Below are positions 6,881 to 14,394 of a DNA stretch of 15,102 nt, piece by piece. Below the pieces are notes generated by a model. It saw only the letters and a program-made list of their open reading frames with translations. It was not told the DNA's origin and did no database searches. The number at the start of each line of letters is the position of its first letter. Positions within the stretch are counted from its first letter, which is position 1. The position numbers and the translations under genes were made by a program. This DNA comes from an uncultured Lachnospiraceae bacterium (GTDB taxonomy: Bacteria > Bacillota_A > Clostridia > Lachnospirales > Lachnospiraceae): assembly GCA_949957035.1 (NCBI GenBank), contig CATLIP010000020.1, forward strand, positions 1 through 15,102, in the 5' to 3' direction.

Positions 6881-9228
6881 AACACTATCTGGACTTAATC
6901 AAAATCTCGGCAAAGCAGCACAGGAAACAGAACCGTATGACCCGGCTTTGTATCGCGCTGGCAGTATTTCTGGTAACGGTAATCTTCGGGATGGCAGATA
7001 TGGAAATGCGCTCTCAGTATTTCCAAGCAGTCAAGACAGACGGAAGCTGGCATGGGGGATTCGTGATGGATGAAGAACAGGGGGCATTGCTTGGGGAACG
7101 CCCCGAGATAAAGAAAATCGCCCGATATGGCTCGTTGAATTACAATCTTGGGGGCGGTTATCAGATAAAGGGAGTCGAGACGGGAATCTGCGGATTCGAT
7201 AAGGAATTTCAGGAAATGTTCCCGGATGCTGAAATCTTAGAAGGAACATTTCCCGAAACGGCAGAGGAGATTGCGCTGAATGAAAACGCAATGGACAGGC
7301 TTGGGACGCAGATTGGGGATAAGGTTTCTATGACCATACCCCAAGGGGAAGCGCGGCAGTACGTAATTACCGGGATTGCAAAGAATACGGCGTTGACAGC
7401 GGAACTGGATGCGTTCTGTGTGTTCCTCAATACCGACGGATTTCTGGCATTACGCCCGGAAGAAACGGGGACAGCTCAGGAAACAATCTATTTTGTCGAG
7501 TTTCGGAAGTTCTGTAATATCCAGAAGGTAATCGGCGAGATTCGCACCCAGTTTGGGCTTGAAGATGGGCAGGTAAGGCAGAATGCGAAGGTTCTGATGC
7601 TGATGCTTCAGACCAGAGATTCCTATCTGCTGTCATTCTATCTGCTGGCAGGAATGCTGGCAGTATTGGTGGTGATAGCCGGGATTTTTATGATAACGGC
7701 AAGCATGAACAGCAGTATTGCAAGGCGCACAGAATTTTTTGGGATGATGCGCTGTCTCGGGGCGACCGGGAAACAAGTCGTCCGTTTTGTGCGAAAAGAG
7801 GCTCTTAGCTGGTGCAAAGATGCAATCCCGGCGGGAGTGGCGGCAGGAGTGGCAGTCACATGGGCTTTGTGTGGAATGCTGCGTTTTTTAAGTCCGGGGC
7901 TGTTCGACGGGCTGCCGGTATTGGGGATTAGCTGGCTGGGGGCGGCAGCCGGGATTCTCATGGGTCTAGTCACAGTTCTTTTGGCTGCGCGTTCTCCGGC
8001 GAAAAGAGCCGGGGCTGTTTCGCCCCTTACGGCAGTCTCGGGAAATGCCGGGACAGTCCATGCGGCAAAGAAGGCGGCGCATACCAGGCTGTTCAAGGTA
8101 GATATGGCGCTGGGCATCCATCATGCATCCGGAAGTAAGAAGAATTTCTTTCTGGTCGCAGGTTCCTTTGCGTTTAGTATCATCTTATTCCTGTCCTTTG
8201 GTACGCTGATTGACTTCATGCACCATGCCGTCACCCCTCTGCGCTCTTCGGCGCCGGATATTGCGGTGAATGTGGGGATGGAGGAAATGAACCGGATTCC
8301 GACGGCATTTGCCGAAGATTTGGAAGAGTATCCGGGGGTGAAGCGGGTATTTCGGAAAGGTTATGCATACCTTACCATGCCGGCAGCCGGAAAAGACGTG
8401 GTTTTGATATCATATGATGAGCGGCAGCTTAGGATGGCAGAAGATATGCTGATCGAAGGCAGGATTCAGGAGGTGATAGATGGGAAAGGCGTACTTTCTG
8501 TGTTTCTGGAGGAGCATACTTTTGCATGCAGCAGTAATATTTTGGTATCGACAGACGGAAAGGAACGAAAAATCCATGTGTCAGGCGTCATAGAGTGTGT
8601 GTCTGATATCTTGAATTTCTCGACAGATACCCTCATCTGTTCTGAGGAAATGTTCCGGGAACTGACCGGGGAGAAGGGCTTCACGGCGCTTGACATACAG
8701 CTTGAGAAGGATGTCACTGATATGCAGGTGCAGGAAATCCGTAAGGCTGTGGGGCAGGTGTGCGGGGAGGATTTTACTTTTTCGGATAAACGGATGAAAA
8801 ATCAGGAAATAAAAGGGGCATATTTTTCCATGGCGGTTTTCCTCTATGGGTTCTTGGCGGTGATAGCTTTGATAGCATTTTTCAATATTATTAACTGTAT
8901 TGGTATGAGCGTGTCGGCAAGGATGCGGGAATATGGGGCGATGCGCGCGATCGGGATGAGCGTGGGGCAGTTGATTCGGATGGTAACGGGGGAGACGCTG
9001 ACGTATACGGTTTTCGGCTTGATTTTCGGATGTCTGGCAGGTCTTCCGCTGAACCGGTTCATGTTCCATACCATAGTGACCAATAAGTGGGGAGAGGCTT
9101 GGAGCCTTCCGGGATGGGAAATGGTGGTGATTGTCTTCGTTATGCTTGCTTCGGTATGTCTGGCGGTGCTTAATCCGGCGAGGCAGATAAAAAGGATGAC
9201 GGTTGTGGAGACGATAAGCAGGGAGTAG
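6877..9228 (+). CDS. FtsX-like ABC transporter permease
   Basis: A 783-residue membrane protein, partner of the preceding ATPase. It has the duplicated layout of large Firmicute FtsX permeases: TM1 (about 22-42), an extracytoplasmic MacB-like domain (about 45-245), three TM segments (about 250-276, 308-330, 345-368), then a second half with a TM near 422-445, another external domain (about 450-645) and three final TMs (about 650-675, 700-720, 745-768). Two FtsX-domain signatures are visible, EFFGMMRCLGATGKQV in the first half and EYGAMRAIGMSVGQLI in the second. It ends with the typical PARQIKRMTVVETIS. The GTG start overlaps the ATPase stop and has GGGAGGTG 7 nt upstream. Lacking the ten-TM plan of BceB, it is better described as a generic two-FtsX-domain exporter. 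The substrate is unknown; envelope-active peptides or lipids are plausible. Confidence 0.92.
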   Translation: MKHYLDLIKISAKQHRKQNRMTRLCIALAVFLVTVIFGMADMEMRSQYFQAVKTDGSWHGGFVMDEEQGALLGERPEIKKIARYGSLNYNLGGGYQIKGVETGICGFDKEFQEMFPDAEILEGTFPETAEEIALNENAMDRLGTQIGDKVSMTIPQGEARQYVITGIAKNTALTAELDAFCVFLNTDGFLALRPEETGTAQETIYFVEFRKFCNIQKVIGEIRTQFGLEDGQVRQNAKVLMLMLQTRDSYLLSFYLLAGMLAVLVVIAGIFMITASMNSSIARRTEFFGMMRCLGATGKQVVRFVRKEALSWCKDAIPAGVAAGVAVTWALCGMLRFLSPGLFDGLPVLGISWLGAAAGILMGLVTVLLAARSPAKRAGAVSPLTAVSGNAGTVHAAKKAAHTRLFKVDMALGIHHASGSKKNFFLVAGSFAFSIILFLSFGTLIDFMHHAVTPLRSSAPDIAVNVGMEEMNRIPTAFAEDLEEYPGVKRVFRKGYAYLTMPAAGKDVVLISYDERQLRMAEDMLIEGRIQEVIDGKGVLSVFLEEHTFACSSNILVSTDGKERKIHVSGVIECVSDILNFSTDTLICSEEMFRELTGEKGFTALDIQLEKDVTDMQVQEIRKAVGQVCGEDFTFSDKRMKNQEIKGAYFSMAVFLYGFLAVIALIAFFNIINCIGMSVSARMREYGAMRAIGMSVGQLIRMVTGETLTYTVFGLIFGCLAGLPLNRFMFHTIVTNKWGEAWSLPGWEMVVIVFVMLASVCLAVLNPARQIKRMTVVETISRE

Positions 9229-9252
9229 GCGAGAGAATGGAATAGTTTTTAT

Positions 9253-9281
9253 TTGCAGAATTTTCTTGTGGGCATTATAAT
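9253..9281 (+). promoter_or_regulatory. Candidate promoter for two-component system 2
   Basis: TTGCAG at 9253-9258, a 17-bp spacer, and TATAAT at 9276-9281, lying in the 101-nt gap after the FtsX permease. Transcription would start near 9288. The perfect -10 is persuasive; the -35 matches only its first half. The regulator may also be reached by read-through from the exporter, since no terminator is seen between. Confidence 0.55.
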
Positions 9282-9290
9282 ATGTTCATC

Positions 9291-9310
9291 AAGCGCTGCA
9301 TCCGGCGCTT
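9291..9310 (+). promoter_or_regulatory. Leader hairpin before the system 2 regulator
   Basis: An 8-bp stem, AAGCGCTG (9291-9298) with CGGCGCTT (9303-9310), including one wobble, closes on a 4-nt CATC loop. It would sit at the very 5' end of the predicted transcript, 5 nt before the ribosome binding site. It may stabilise the mRNA. No T-run follows, so it is not a terminator. Confidence 0.4.
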
Positions 9311-9329
9311 AAAGCGAGGTGATGGGCTG

Positions 9330-9992
9330 ATGGCAACGATATTGATTGCGGAAGACGAAAAAGAGATGCAGGAGATACTTGTGGATTATATGAAGAGGAA
9401 TGGGCATACCTGCATTACCGCTGACGACGGTTTGGACGCAGCCCTGGCATTGAAAAATAATGCTGTGGATTTGGCTATTCTGGACATTATGATGCCCCAT
9501 CTGGACGGATTTTCGGTCTGTAAGCTGGCACGGGAAATGGGAAATCTGCCGATTCTGTTCCTGACTGCGAAAAGTGATGAGGAAGATAAGCTGAGAGGTT
9601 ATGAATACGGAGCGGATGATTATGTGACGAAACCCTTCAGCCTCAAGCTGCTTCTGGCAAAGGTCAACGCACTGCTCCGACGCACAGGGAATATTTCACA
9701 GGATGGGCTTAGGGCAGGAGGGATTGTCTTGTCACCTTTGGCGCACAGAGTAACGGTAGATGGCAATGAAGTGGAGCTGACGCACAAAGAGTTTGAACTG
9801 CTGCATCTGTTCATGCAGAACAAAAACCAGGTGTTTTCCCGGGAGCAGTTATTGAACCGCATCTGGGGCTACGAGTACGAGGGAAATACCCGGACTGTGG
9901 ATACGCATATCAAGACGTTGCGGCAGAAAATGAAGGGCGAAGGATATCATATCGTGACTTTGATTCGTTCGGGATATAAGTTCGAGGTGTGA
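9330..9992 (+). CDS. OmpR-family response regulator (system 2)
   Basis: A 220-residue response regulator. The receiver has E8-D9-E10, phosphoacceptor D52 in LAILDIMMPHLDGF, T79 and K101 in DDYVTKPF. The winged-helix domain (about 125-220) has ELTHKEFELLHLF, the recognition helix TRTVDTHIKTLRQKM and the wing RSGYKFEV. The ATG at 9330 is chosen because GAGGTGA lies 7 nt upstream and the protein then begins MATILIAEDE as in relatives; the longer in-frame ATG at 9282 falls within the -10 box. Its stop lies next to the kinase start, making a tight operon. It is the nearest regulator to the four 11-bp repeats before the ABC-2 operon and is the leading candidate to bind them (inference from position and family). 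Confidence 0.93.
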   Translation: MATILIAEDEKEMQEILVDYMKRNGHTCITADDGLDAALALKNNAVDLAILDIMMPHLDGFSVCKLAREMGNLPILFLTAKSDEEDKLRGYEYGADDYVTKPFSLKLLLAKVNALLRRTGNISQDGLRAGGIVLSPLAHRVTVDGNEVELTHKEFELLHLFMQNKNQVFSREQLLNRIWGYEYEGNTRTVDTHIKTLRQKMKGEGYHIVTLIRSGYKFEV

Positions 9993-9994
9993 GC

Positions 9995-11095
9995 ATGAAG
10001 AGAGGAAGGTTCTATGATTTGGGGACGGTGCGCAGTAAAACTATGGCGCTGTCAAAGATGGCTGGCGGAGCAATCGTGCTGTTTTATCTCATTACAGAAG
10101 AGATGCCGGTTAACCGGGACATCGGTTTTTGGATTTGGTTCGTGCTGCTTGTTGGGGTGATTATGGCTGTGGATGTGTTGCTTGGCAAGCTGATTTCGGC
10201 TCCCCTTGGCAGGATTAATGAAACGGCAAGGCAGATGGCAGAGCTTGATTTTTCGGCACATTGTGATGTTGATACAGGGGATGAATTTGGTGAATTGTCG
10301 CAGAGCTTGAACCGGATGTTTTCTAACCTGCATTCGGCGCTTAATCAGTTAGAAGCGGCAAATACCCGGCTAGAGAAAGATGTGGAGCAGGAGCGTATCC
10401 TGCTTGCACAGAGGAAAGAGCTGGCGGACAGCCTGTCCCATGAGATGAAGACTCCGCTAAGCCTTATCCGGGCTTATGCGGAAGGGCTTTCAGAGGAGAC
10501 AGAGGATAAGAAAAAGAAGCGGTATGTGAAGGGGATTTTGGATGCCGCCGGGCACATGGATGACATGCTGGCAGCTTTGCTGGATTTATCGGCTCTGGAA
10601 GCCGGGGCAGTAAAGCTTACGGAGGAGCGGTTTGATTTTGTGGAGTTGGTGGAGACGGTGGCTGGTCGTCTGCTTCTTGATGCGCCGGAGACGGATGATT
10701 TTGTGGGGGCGGGAGGACTTCGTCCAATAAGGTATGAGCTTCCGGATGAGAGGGTTTTTGTGCGCGCCGACCGGCAGCGGATGGAGCAGGCGCTTAATAA
10801 TCTGATTGGGAATGCGAAGAAATATGTGCAGGCAGGCGGAGATATCCGGCTGTCTGTGTGTTGTGAGAAGGAGTTTGTGCATTTTGCTGTTTTCAATCAA
10901 TGCCTGCCATTGAAGGATGAGGAGCTTGCGAGGATTTGGGACAAATTTTACCGAAGCCCGGATAATAAATCCAAGGGTTCCGGGTTGGGGCTTGCCATTA
11001 CCGCGCAGATTTTATCTAGGTACCATGTCGATTATGGGGTGCAAAATGTGGGAGGGGGAGTGGAATTTTTCTTCTGTTTTCCGAGGGTTCCTTAA
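9995..11095 (+). CDS. Sensor histidine kinase with minimal sensor loop (system 2)
   Basis: A 366-residue membrane histidine kinase. Two TM helices (about 17-34 and 44-64) are joined by only about 10 external residues, so it lacks an external sensor domain and probably senses within the membrane or through a transporter partner. A HAMP domain (66-118) and coiled linker (115-145) lead to H149 in SLSHEMKTPLSLI. The ATPase domain has the N box NNLIGNAKKY (N273), F box IWDKFYR (314-320) and G2 GSGLGLAI (328-335). The G1 box is degenerate: VFNQCLPL (299-306) replaces DxGxG. Related Firmicute kinases often carry an N-x-G variant there, but here the glycine is missing as well. The ATG at 9995 uses GAGG 7 nt upstream; a GTG at 9989 overlapping the regulator stop is the alternative. 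Confidence 0.9.
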   Translation: MKRGRFYDLGTVRSKTMALSKMAGGAIVLFYLITEEMPVNRDIGFWIWFVLLVGVIMAVDVLLGKLISAPLGRINETARQMAELDFSAHCDVDTGDEFGELSQSLNRMFSNLHSALNQLEAANTRLEKDVEQERILLAQRKELADSLSHEMKTPLSLIRAYAEGLSEETEDKKKKRYVKGILDAAGHMDDMLAALLDLSALEAGAVKLTEERFDFVELVETVAGRLLLDAPETDDFVGAGGLRPIRYELPDERVFVRADRQRMEQALNNLIGNAKKYVQAGGDIRLSVCCEKEFVHFAVFNQCLPLKDEELARIWDKFYRSPDNKSKGSGLGLAITAQILSRYHVDYGVQNVGGGVEFFFCFPRVP

Positions 11096-11116
11096 TATAG
11101 GGATTTCCTTTTTGAT

Positions 11117-11168
11117 TTCACATCAACTTCACACGAACCGCACTTCTATTTCACTTCAATCCTATAAT
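11117..11168 (+). promoter_or_regulatory. Four tandem 11-bp repeats plus -10 box: promoter of the ABC-2 exporter operon
   Basis: Repeat units begin at 11117 (TTCACATCAAC), 11128 (TTCACACGAAC), 11139 (CGCACTTCTAT, degenerate) and 11150 (TTCACTTCAAT), each exactly 11 bp apart, with consensus TTCACNNNAAY. A perfect TATAAT follows at 11163-11168, and no recognisable -35 exists because the repeats cover that region. This is the layout of promoters activated by OmpR/PhoB-type regulators bound head-to-tail. Transcription would start near 11175, about 42 nt before the first gene of the operon. Confidence 0.78.
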
Positions 11169-11216
11169 CTAATGCCATCAAAACAAATATTTCCATGAAT
11201 AGGAGGCGAATTTGAG

Positions 11217-11372
11217 ATGTTATCAGGCATGGAATGGTATTGGTGGCTTCTAATCATAATCATATTGGTCGTCATAATTCCCTTAAAGGTAAAATGGGTA
11301 AAATGGTGGAGCCGCCGCCAGCAGGAGAAACAGAATAACCGGCGTGGGAAATGGGGTGATGAAGATGATTAA
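11217..11372 (+). CDS. Small Trp-rich single-pass membrane protein, 51 residues
   Basis: An intact short gene missed by length-limited gene finding. AGGAGG at 11201-11206 lies 10 nt before the ATG. The product starts MLSGMEWYWW, has one strongly hydrophobic helix of about 15 residues (LLIIIILVVIIP, about 10-22), then a basic aromatic stretch KVKWVKWWSRR (24-34) and a polar tail ending in GDEDD. Charge distribution predicts the tail in the cytoplasm. The stop codon overlaps the start of the ABC ATPase gene (ATGATTAA, 8 bp), so the two are translationally coupled, and it is the first gene after the repeat-bearing promoter. A small subunit or regulator of the exporter, or of sensor kinase 2, is the natural inference; no family is recognised with certainty. 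Confidence 0.78.
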   Translation: MLSGMEWYWWLLIIIILVVIIPLKVKWVKWWSRRQQEKQNNRRGKWGDEDD

Positions 11373-12216
11373 TGTAAAGGACCTGACATTTTCCTACAAA
11401 AAGGGTAAACAGGCGTTGCACGGTCTTAATTTTACTGTAAACGACGGAGAGATTTTTGGGTTCCTGGGTCCGAACGGCTCCGGGAAATCCACCACCCAGA
11501 AGATTCTTACCGGAATACTGAAAGGGCATGGCGGCGAAGTGTCTTTGTTCGGGCAGGATATTGCCGGAGTACATACTCAGGAATTTTTCCAAAAAATTGG
11601 CGTCTTGTTTGAATTCCCATATCTGTATGCGAACCTAAGCGCAGTGGATAATCTGAATTATTTTTCTTCATTTTATCCCCGAAATCAGCTCCGCAATGTG
11701 GATGAATTACTGGATGAACTGGAATTTAAGAAAGATTTCCTCAAAAAGCCCGTATCCTCTTACTCAAAGGGGATGCGGCAGAGAGTAAGCATGGCGAGGG
11801 CGCTTTTAAGCAATCCAAAACTGCTCTTTCTGGACGAACCCACCAGCGGGCTCGACCCTTCCGGAGCAGTCTTGTTCCGCAGAATCATTGAGGAAGAGCG
11901 AAAGAAAGGGACGACCGTATTTCTGACGACCCATAATATGCAGGATGCCGACCTTCTTTGCGACCGGGTGGCATTCATAGCGGGCGGAAATATCGTTGCG
12001 CTGGATACGCCAGGACATCTGAAAGAACAAAATAGCAGCCAGAGTATTTTGGTCAGTTATCTATACCGGGGAAAACGGAAAGAGCGGACGATGGAGCTTT
12101 CGGAGATGGAAGGGGGCGTTCGGTTCCCCCATGACGAAATCCTGAGTATTCATTCGGGGGAGCCGACACTGGAGGATGTGTTCATCCAATATACAGGAAG
12201 GGGGCTGTCTGAATGA
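11365..12216 (+). CDS. ABC-2-type transporter ATP-binding protein
   Basis: A 283-residue cytoplasmic ATPase for the two permeases that follow. It has Walker A GPNGSGKS (35-42), signature variant YSKGMRQR (133-140), Walker B KLLFLDEP with E158, D-loop SGLD and switch H190 in TTHNMQDAD. The Q-loop position reads FEFPYLY, lacking the usual Gln. The SKGM signature and short C-terminal extension (about 225-283, ending TLEDVFIQYTG) are typical of ABC-2 exporters of the drug and antibiotic-resistance type. Several starts are possible (GTG 11344, ATG 11359, ATG 11365); the last is chosen because GGGGT lies 7 nt upstream and MINVKDLTFSY matches the family. It overlaps the small membrane gene by 8 bp and the next permease by 4 bp (ATGA). 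Confidence 0.93.
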   Translation: MINVKDLTFSYKKGKQALHGLNFTVNDGEIFGFLGPNGSGKSTTQKILTGILKGHGGEVSLFGQDIAGVHTQEFFQKIGVLFEFPYLYANLSAVDNLNYFSSFYPRNQLRNVDELLDELEFKKDFLKKPVSSYSKGMRQRVSMARALLSNPKLLFLDEPTSGLDPSGAVLFRRIIEEERKKGTTVFLTTHNMQDADLLCDRVAFIAGGNIVALDTPGHLKEQNSSQSILVSYLYRGKRKERTMELSEMEGGVRFPHDEILSIHSGEPTLEDVFIQYTGRGLSE

Positions 12217-13205
12217 AAGGGTTTCGCGCTCTGCTGAAAAAAGATGTCTGGCTCATGGCGGCTGGGAAATTTTTCCCCATGTCGCTGGTATTTTTAATTC
12301 TCTACACTTTATATGTCAATTTCGGGTACGTCAGATTTATGGAAGAACCGATATACCAAGTATATCTGTACGACCCTCAAGGAACGCAAGGGGATGCTTC
12401 CCGGCTTTTGCATCGGGTGGATTCTTTGGAAGAAATGGACGCGGCTCTTCTACATGACGCAAATGCTGTCGGCATTGACGCAAGTACCGGGGAAGCACAG
12501 CTTATATTATATGGACGAACAGAAGATATTGACCGCCACCGGGCTGATTATGCCCTTTCCCTTCTTGAACCGTCAGGAAGCGAGCGTGCCAAGGTCATCG
12601 GTTCCAATACGCCGGAGCAGAAAGCCAGGAAAGAGATTACCTGTGAATTGCTGTTTTTTGAGATTGCAGCCGTTGGGTTTCTGGGGATTGCCGCGATATT
12701 GTTCAAGGAAAAGAGTATGGGAGTCATCCGTGTTCATGCCGTCCTTCCCATACAGAAAAATTTGTTTTTATTGTCCAAGCTTTTGTTGTTCCTATTGTGT
12801 GATTTGATATTTGCCCTGTTGCTTACATTGCTGGGGGTAGGGGTTAGGGATGCGGTATCTCTATTGCCGCAAGTTTTGCTTCAGACGGCGCTTTTGTCCC
12901 TTATCATGGCGTTGACCGGGCTGGTATGCGCCCTGCTTTTGAAAGACTTCCGACAGTTTACCCTTGCGTATCTGGTGATTGCGATTTTTGCGGCAACGCC
13001 TGTGTTCTTAGTGGCAAATACAGCGGTAAAATTGGATTGGATTCGCTTTCATCCCTTCTATCACATTTACATGGGATTAAAAAATGCATATTTTGAAATG
13101 CAGGAAGCAAATATTGGTTACTATCTGGGGTGCCTGGCCGGGATTGCGGTCTTGTTTGCCGCAGCGCGATACATGTTCGGCAGGGAAATGAGAAGGGAGG
13201 GGTAG
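12213..13205 (+). CDS. ABC-2-type transporter permease, subunit 1
   Basis: A 330-residue membrane protein with the ABC-2 plan: TM1 (20-38), a large external loop (about 40-143), then five TMs near 145-164, 183-209, 218-243, 248-268 and 301-321. The cytoplasmic stretch KEKSMGVIRVHAVLPIQKNLFLLSK (165-189) is the equivalent of the conserved coupling region seen in this family. The ATG overlaps the ATPase stop (ATGA), with AAGGGGG upstream. It pairs with the next gene to form a heterodimeric channel, a layout also seen in linearmycin- and fluoroquinolone-type exporters of Gram-positive bacteria. The substrate is not evident. Confidence 0.87.
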   Translation: MKGFRALLKKDVWLMAAGKFFPMSLVFLILYTLYVNFGYVRFMEEPIYQVYLYDPQGTQGDASRLLHRVDSLEEMDAALLHDANAVGIDASTGEAQLILYGRTEDIDRHRADYALSLLEPSGSERAKVIGSNTPEQKARKEITCELLFFEIAAVGFLGIAAILFKEKSMGVIRVHAVLPIQKNLFLLSKLLLFLLCDLIFALLLTLLGVGVRDAVSLLPQVLLQTALLSLIMALTGLVCALLLKDFRQFTLAYLVIAIFAATPVFLVANTAVKLDWIRFHPFYHIYMGLKNAYFEMQEANIGYYLGCLAGIAVLFAAARYMFGREMRREG

Positions 13206-13206
13206 T

Positions 13207-14232
13207 ATGAAGGGTCTGCGTTATCAATTAAAAAGTGTGCTTCATGATAAGTTCTGTCTCATGACCTTTTTGCTGCCTGTGATTGTAGCGGCTGCGCTTG
13301 GTCTTGCCGGACAGATTGATTTTTCATCGCTGGGAGGAACGCTTTCTTTTGGCGTGTTGGAGGAGGGGATTTTATCCCATACTGCCGCATGGCTAAATCG
13401 CTACGGAACGGTTATGGTCTATCGGACGCCGGAGGAACTGGCGGATGCGGTGAAGGAGCCGTCAACGAACCTGATTGGCGTAGAGACAGCGGGGAATGGT
13501 ATCAGGACGATGGTGTCCGGAGATGAGCTTGAGATATACCGAAGGACTGCCGACACGCTGCCTGTGCTTTATGAAAGGAGAAATCAGGCGGCAGAGGCGA
13601 AGGTTCAGATTTTGGAGCGTCCCGGCGTGATGGCGGGGCTTGGGGATATGTTTGCGGCAGCCATATTGATTGTGGCTATGTTTATGGGATGTACGTTTAA
13701 CGCTATGAACATGATTTCCGAAAAGGAGGACGGCGTGGCTTTTGTCAACGAGATTTTGCCTATGACCCGCAGACAGTATATCATGCAGAAAATCAGTGTG
13801 GGATTTATCTTCGGATGTCTGTCGGCAGTTCTTACGGCTTGTATTTGTTTCCGGTTTTCCTGGAAAAATATGTTCCTAATGCTGGCATTGATTGTTCTCT
13901 CGGTGTTTGTCTCGGCGCTGGTGGGGATGTTGATTGGCGGGACGTCGGAGGGACTGATGACAGGTATGATCGATATTAAGGTGGTAATGCTGCTGTTCAT
14001 GGCTGTGCCGATTTTGGACTTTATCTTGGGAATCAGCCAGCCGGTTCTGTCGGCAGTCTGTTATCTTGTCCCTTCTCAGGCGACGTTTGAGGGGATTCTG
14101 GACTTATCGGCAGGCGGCGGGGCAAAAGCGGTGAAAGATATAGGGATTCTTGCCGGGCATTGTGTGGGGTGGTCTTTCCTCTACATGTGGGTATCCGGGC
14201 GGCGCAGTCAATACCATAAAAGAGCAATTTAA
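13207..14232 (+). CDS. ABC-2-type transporter permease, subunit 2
   Basis: A 341-residue membrane protein related in plan to the preceding permease. TM1 (17-34) is followed by an external domain of about 110 residues (35-146), then TMs near 147-168, 195-215, 222-243, 256-275 and 310-330. The motif ISEKEDGVAFVNEILPMTRRQYIMQK (170-195) is the canonical ABC-2 cytoplasmic coupling segment (E-x-G, then LP, then a basic helix). GGGAGGGG lies just upstream, and the ATG starts one base after the preceding stop. It is the last gene of the exporter operon; a hairpin begins 2 nt after its stop. Confidence 0.87.
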   Translation: MKGLRYQLKSVLHDKFCLMTFLLPVIVAAALGLAGQIDFSSLGGTLSFGVLEEGILSHTAAWLNRYGTVMVYRTPEELADAVKEPSTNLIGVETAGNGIRTMVSGDELEIYRRTADTLPVLYERRNQAAEAKVQILERPGVMAGLGDMFAAAILIVAMFMGCTFNAMNMISEKEDGVAFVNEILPMTRRQYIMQKISVGFIFGCLSAVLTACICFRFSWKNMFLMLALIVLSVFVSALVGMLIGGTSEGLMTGMIDIKVVMLLFMAVPILDFILGISQPVLSAVCYLVPSQATFEGILDLSAGGGAKAVKDIGILAGHCVGWSFLYMWVSGRRSQYHKRAI

Positions 14233-14233
14233 A

Positions 14234-14263
14234 AGGACTGCATATTGGGAGGAGTGCAGTCCT
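14234..14263. terminator. Hairpin terminator between convergent operons
   Basis: A perfect 9-bp stem, AGGACTGCA (14234-14242) with TGCAGTCCT (14255-14263), encloses a 12-nt loop. On the minus strand it is followed by TTTTAAATT, so it fits termination of the SDR transcript. On the plus strand, directly after the permease stop, there is no T-run, so its effect there may be mRNA 3'-end protection. Confidence 0.6.
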
Positions 14264-14394
14264 GAGGAAAAAGTTATGAAAAAGAATTTTGTTGTTCGTG
14301 TTATCGAACAATTATAGTATAATCGGAAACTGTGATAAAAGTATGTTAAAAATAAGAATTAATTGTAAACAAATCGAAAACGAAATTTGAAGTA

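Noticed and set aside
7638..8117. Minus-strand open frame of 159 codons inside the FtsX permease gene
   Set aside because: Shadow of a GC-rich membrane-protein gene; low-complexity Ala/Pro/Arg product with no domain.
11117..11159. Tandem repeats considered as a CRISPR array or a minisatellite
   Set aside because: Units are 11 bp with no spacers, far too short for CRISPR, and their position before a -10 box explains them better as regulator sites.
14276..14317. 13-codon open frame MKKNFVVRVIEQL after the ABC-2 operon, preceded by GAGG
   Set aside because: Too short to support as a gene, no gene downstream for it to act as a leader, and it overlaps an inverted repeat. It could be a remnant of a lost gene.
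14292..14323. Inverted repeat TTGTTCG/CGAACAA followed by TATAAT
   Set aside because: No usable -35, and any plus-strand transcript would run straight into the convergent SDR gene. The region is AT-rich, so a chance -10 match is likely.
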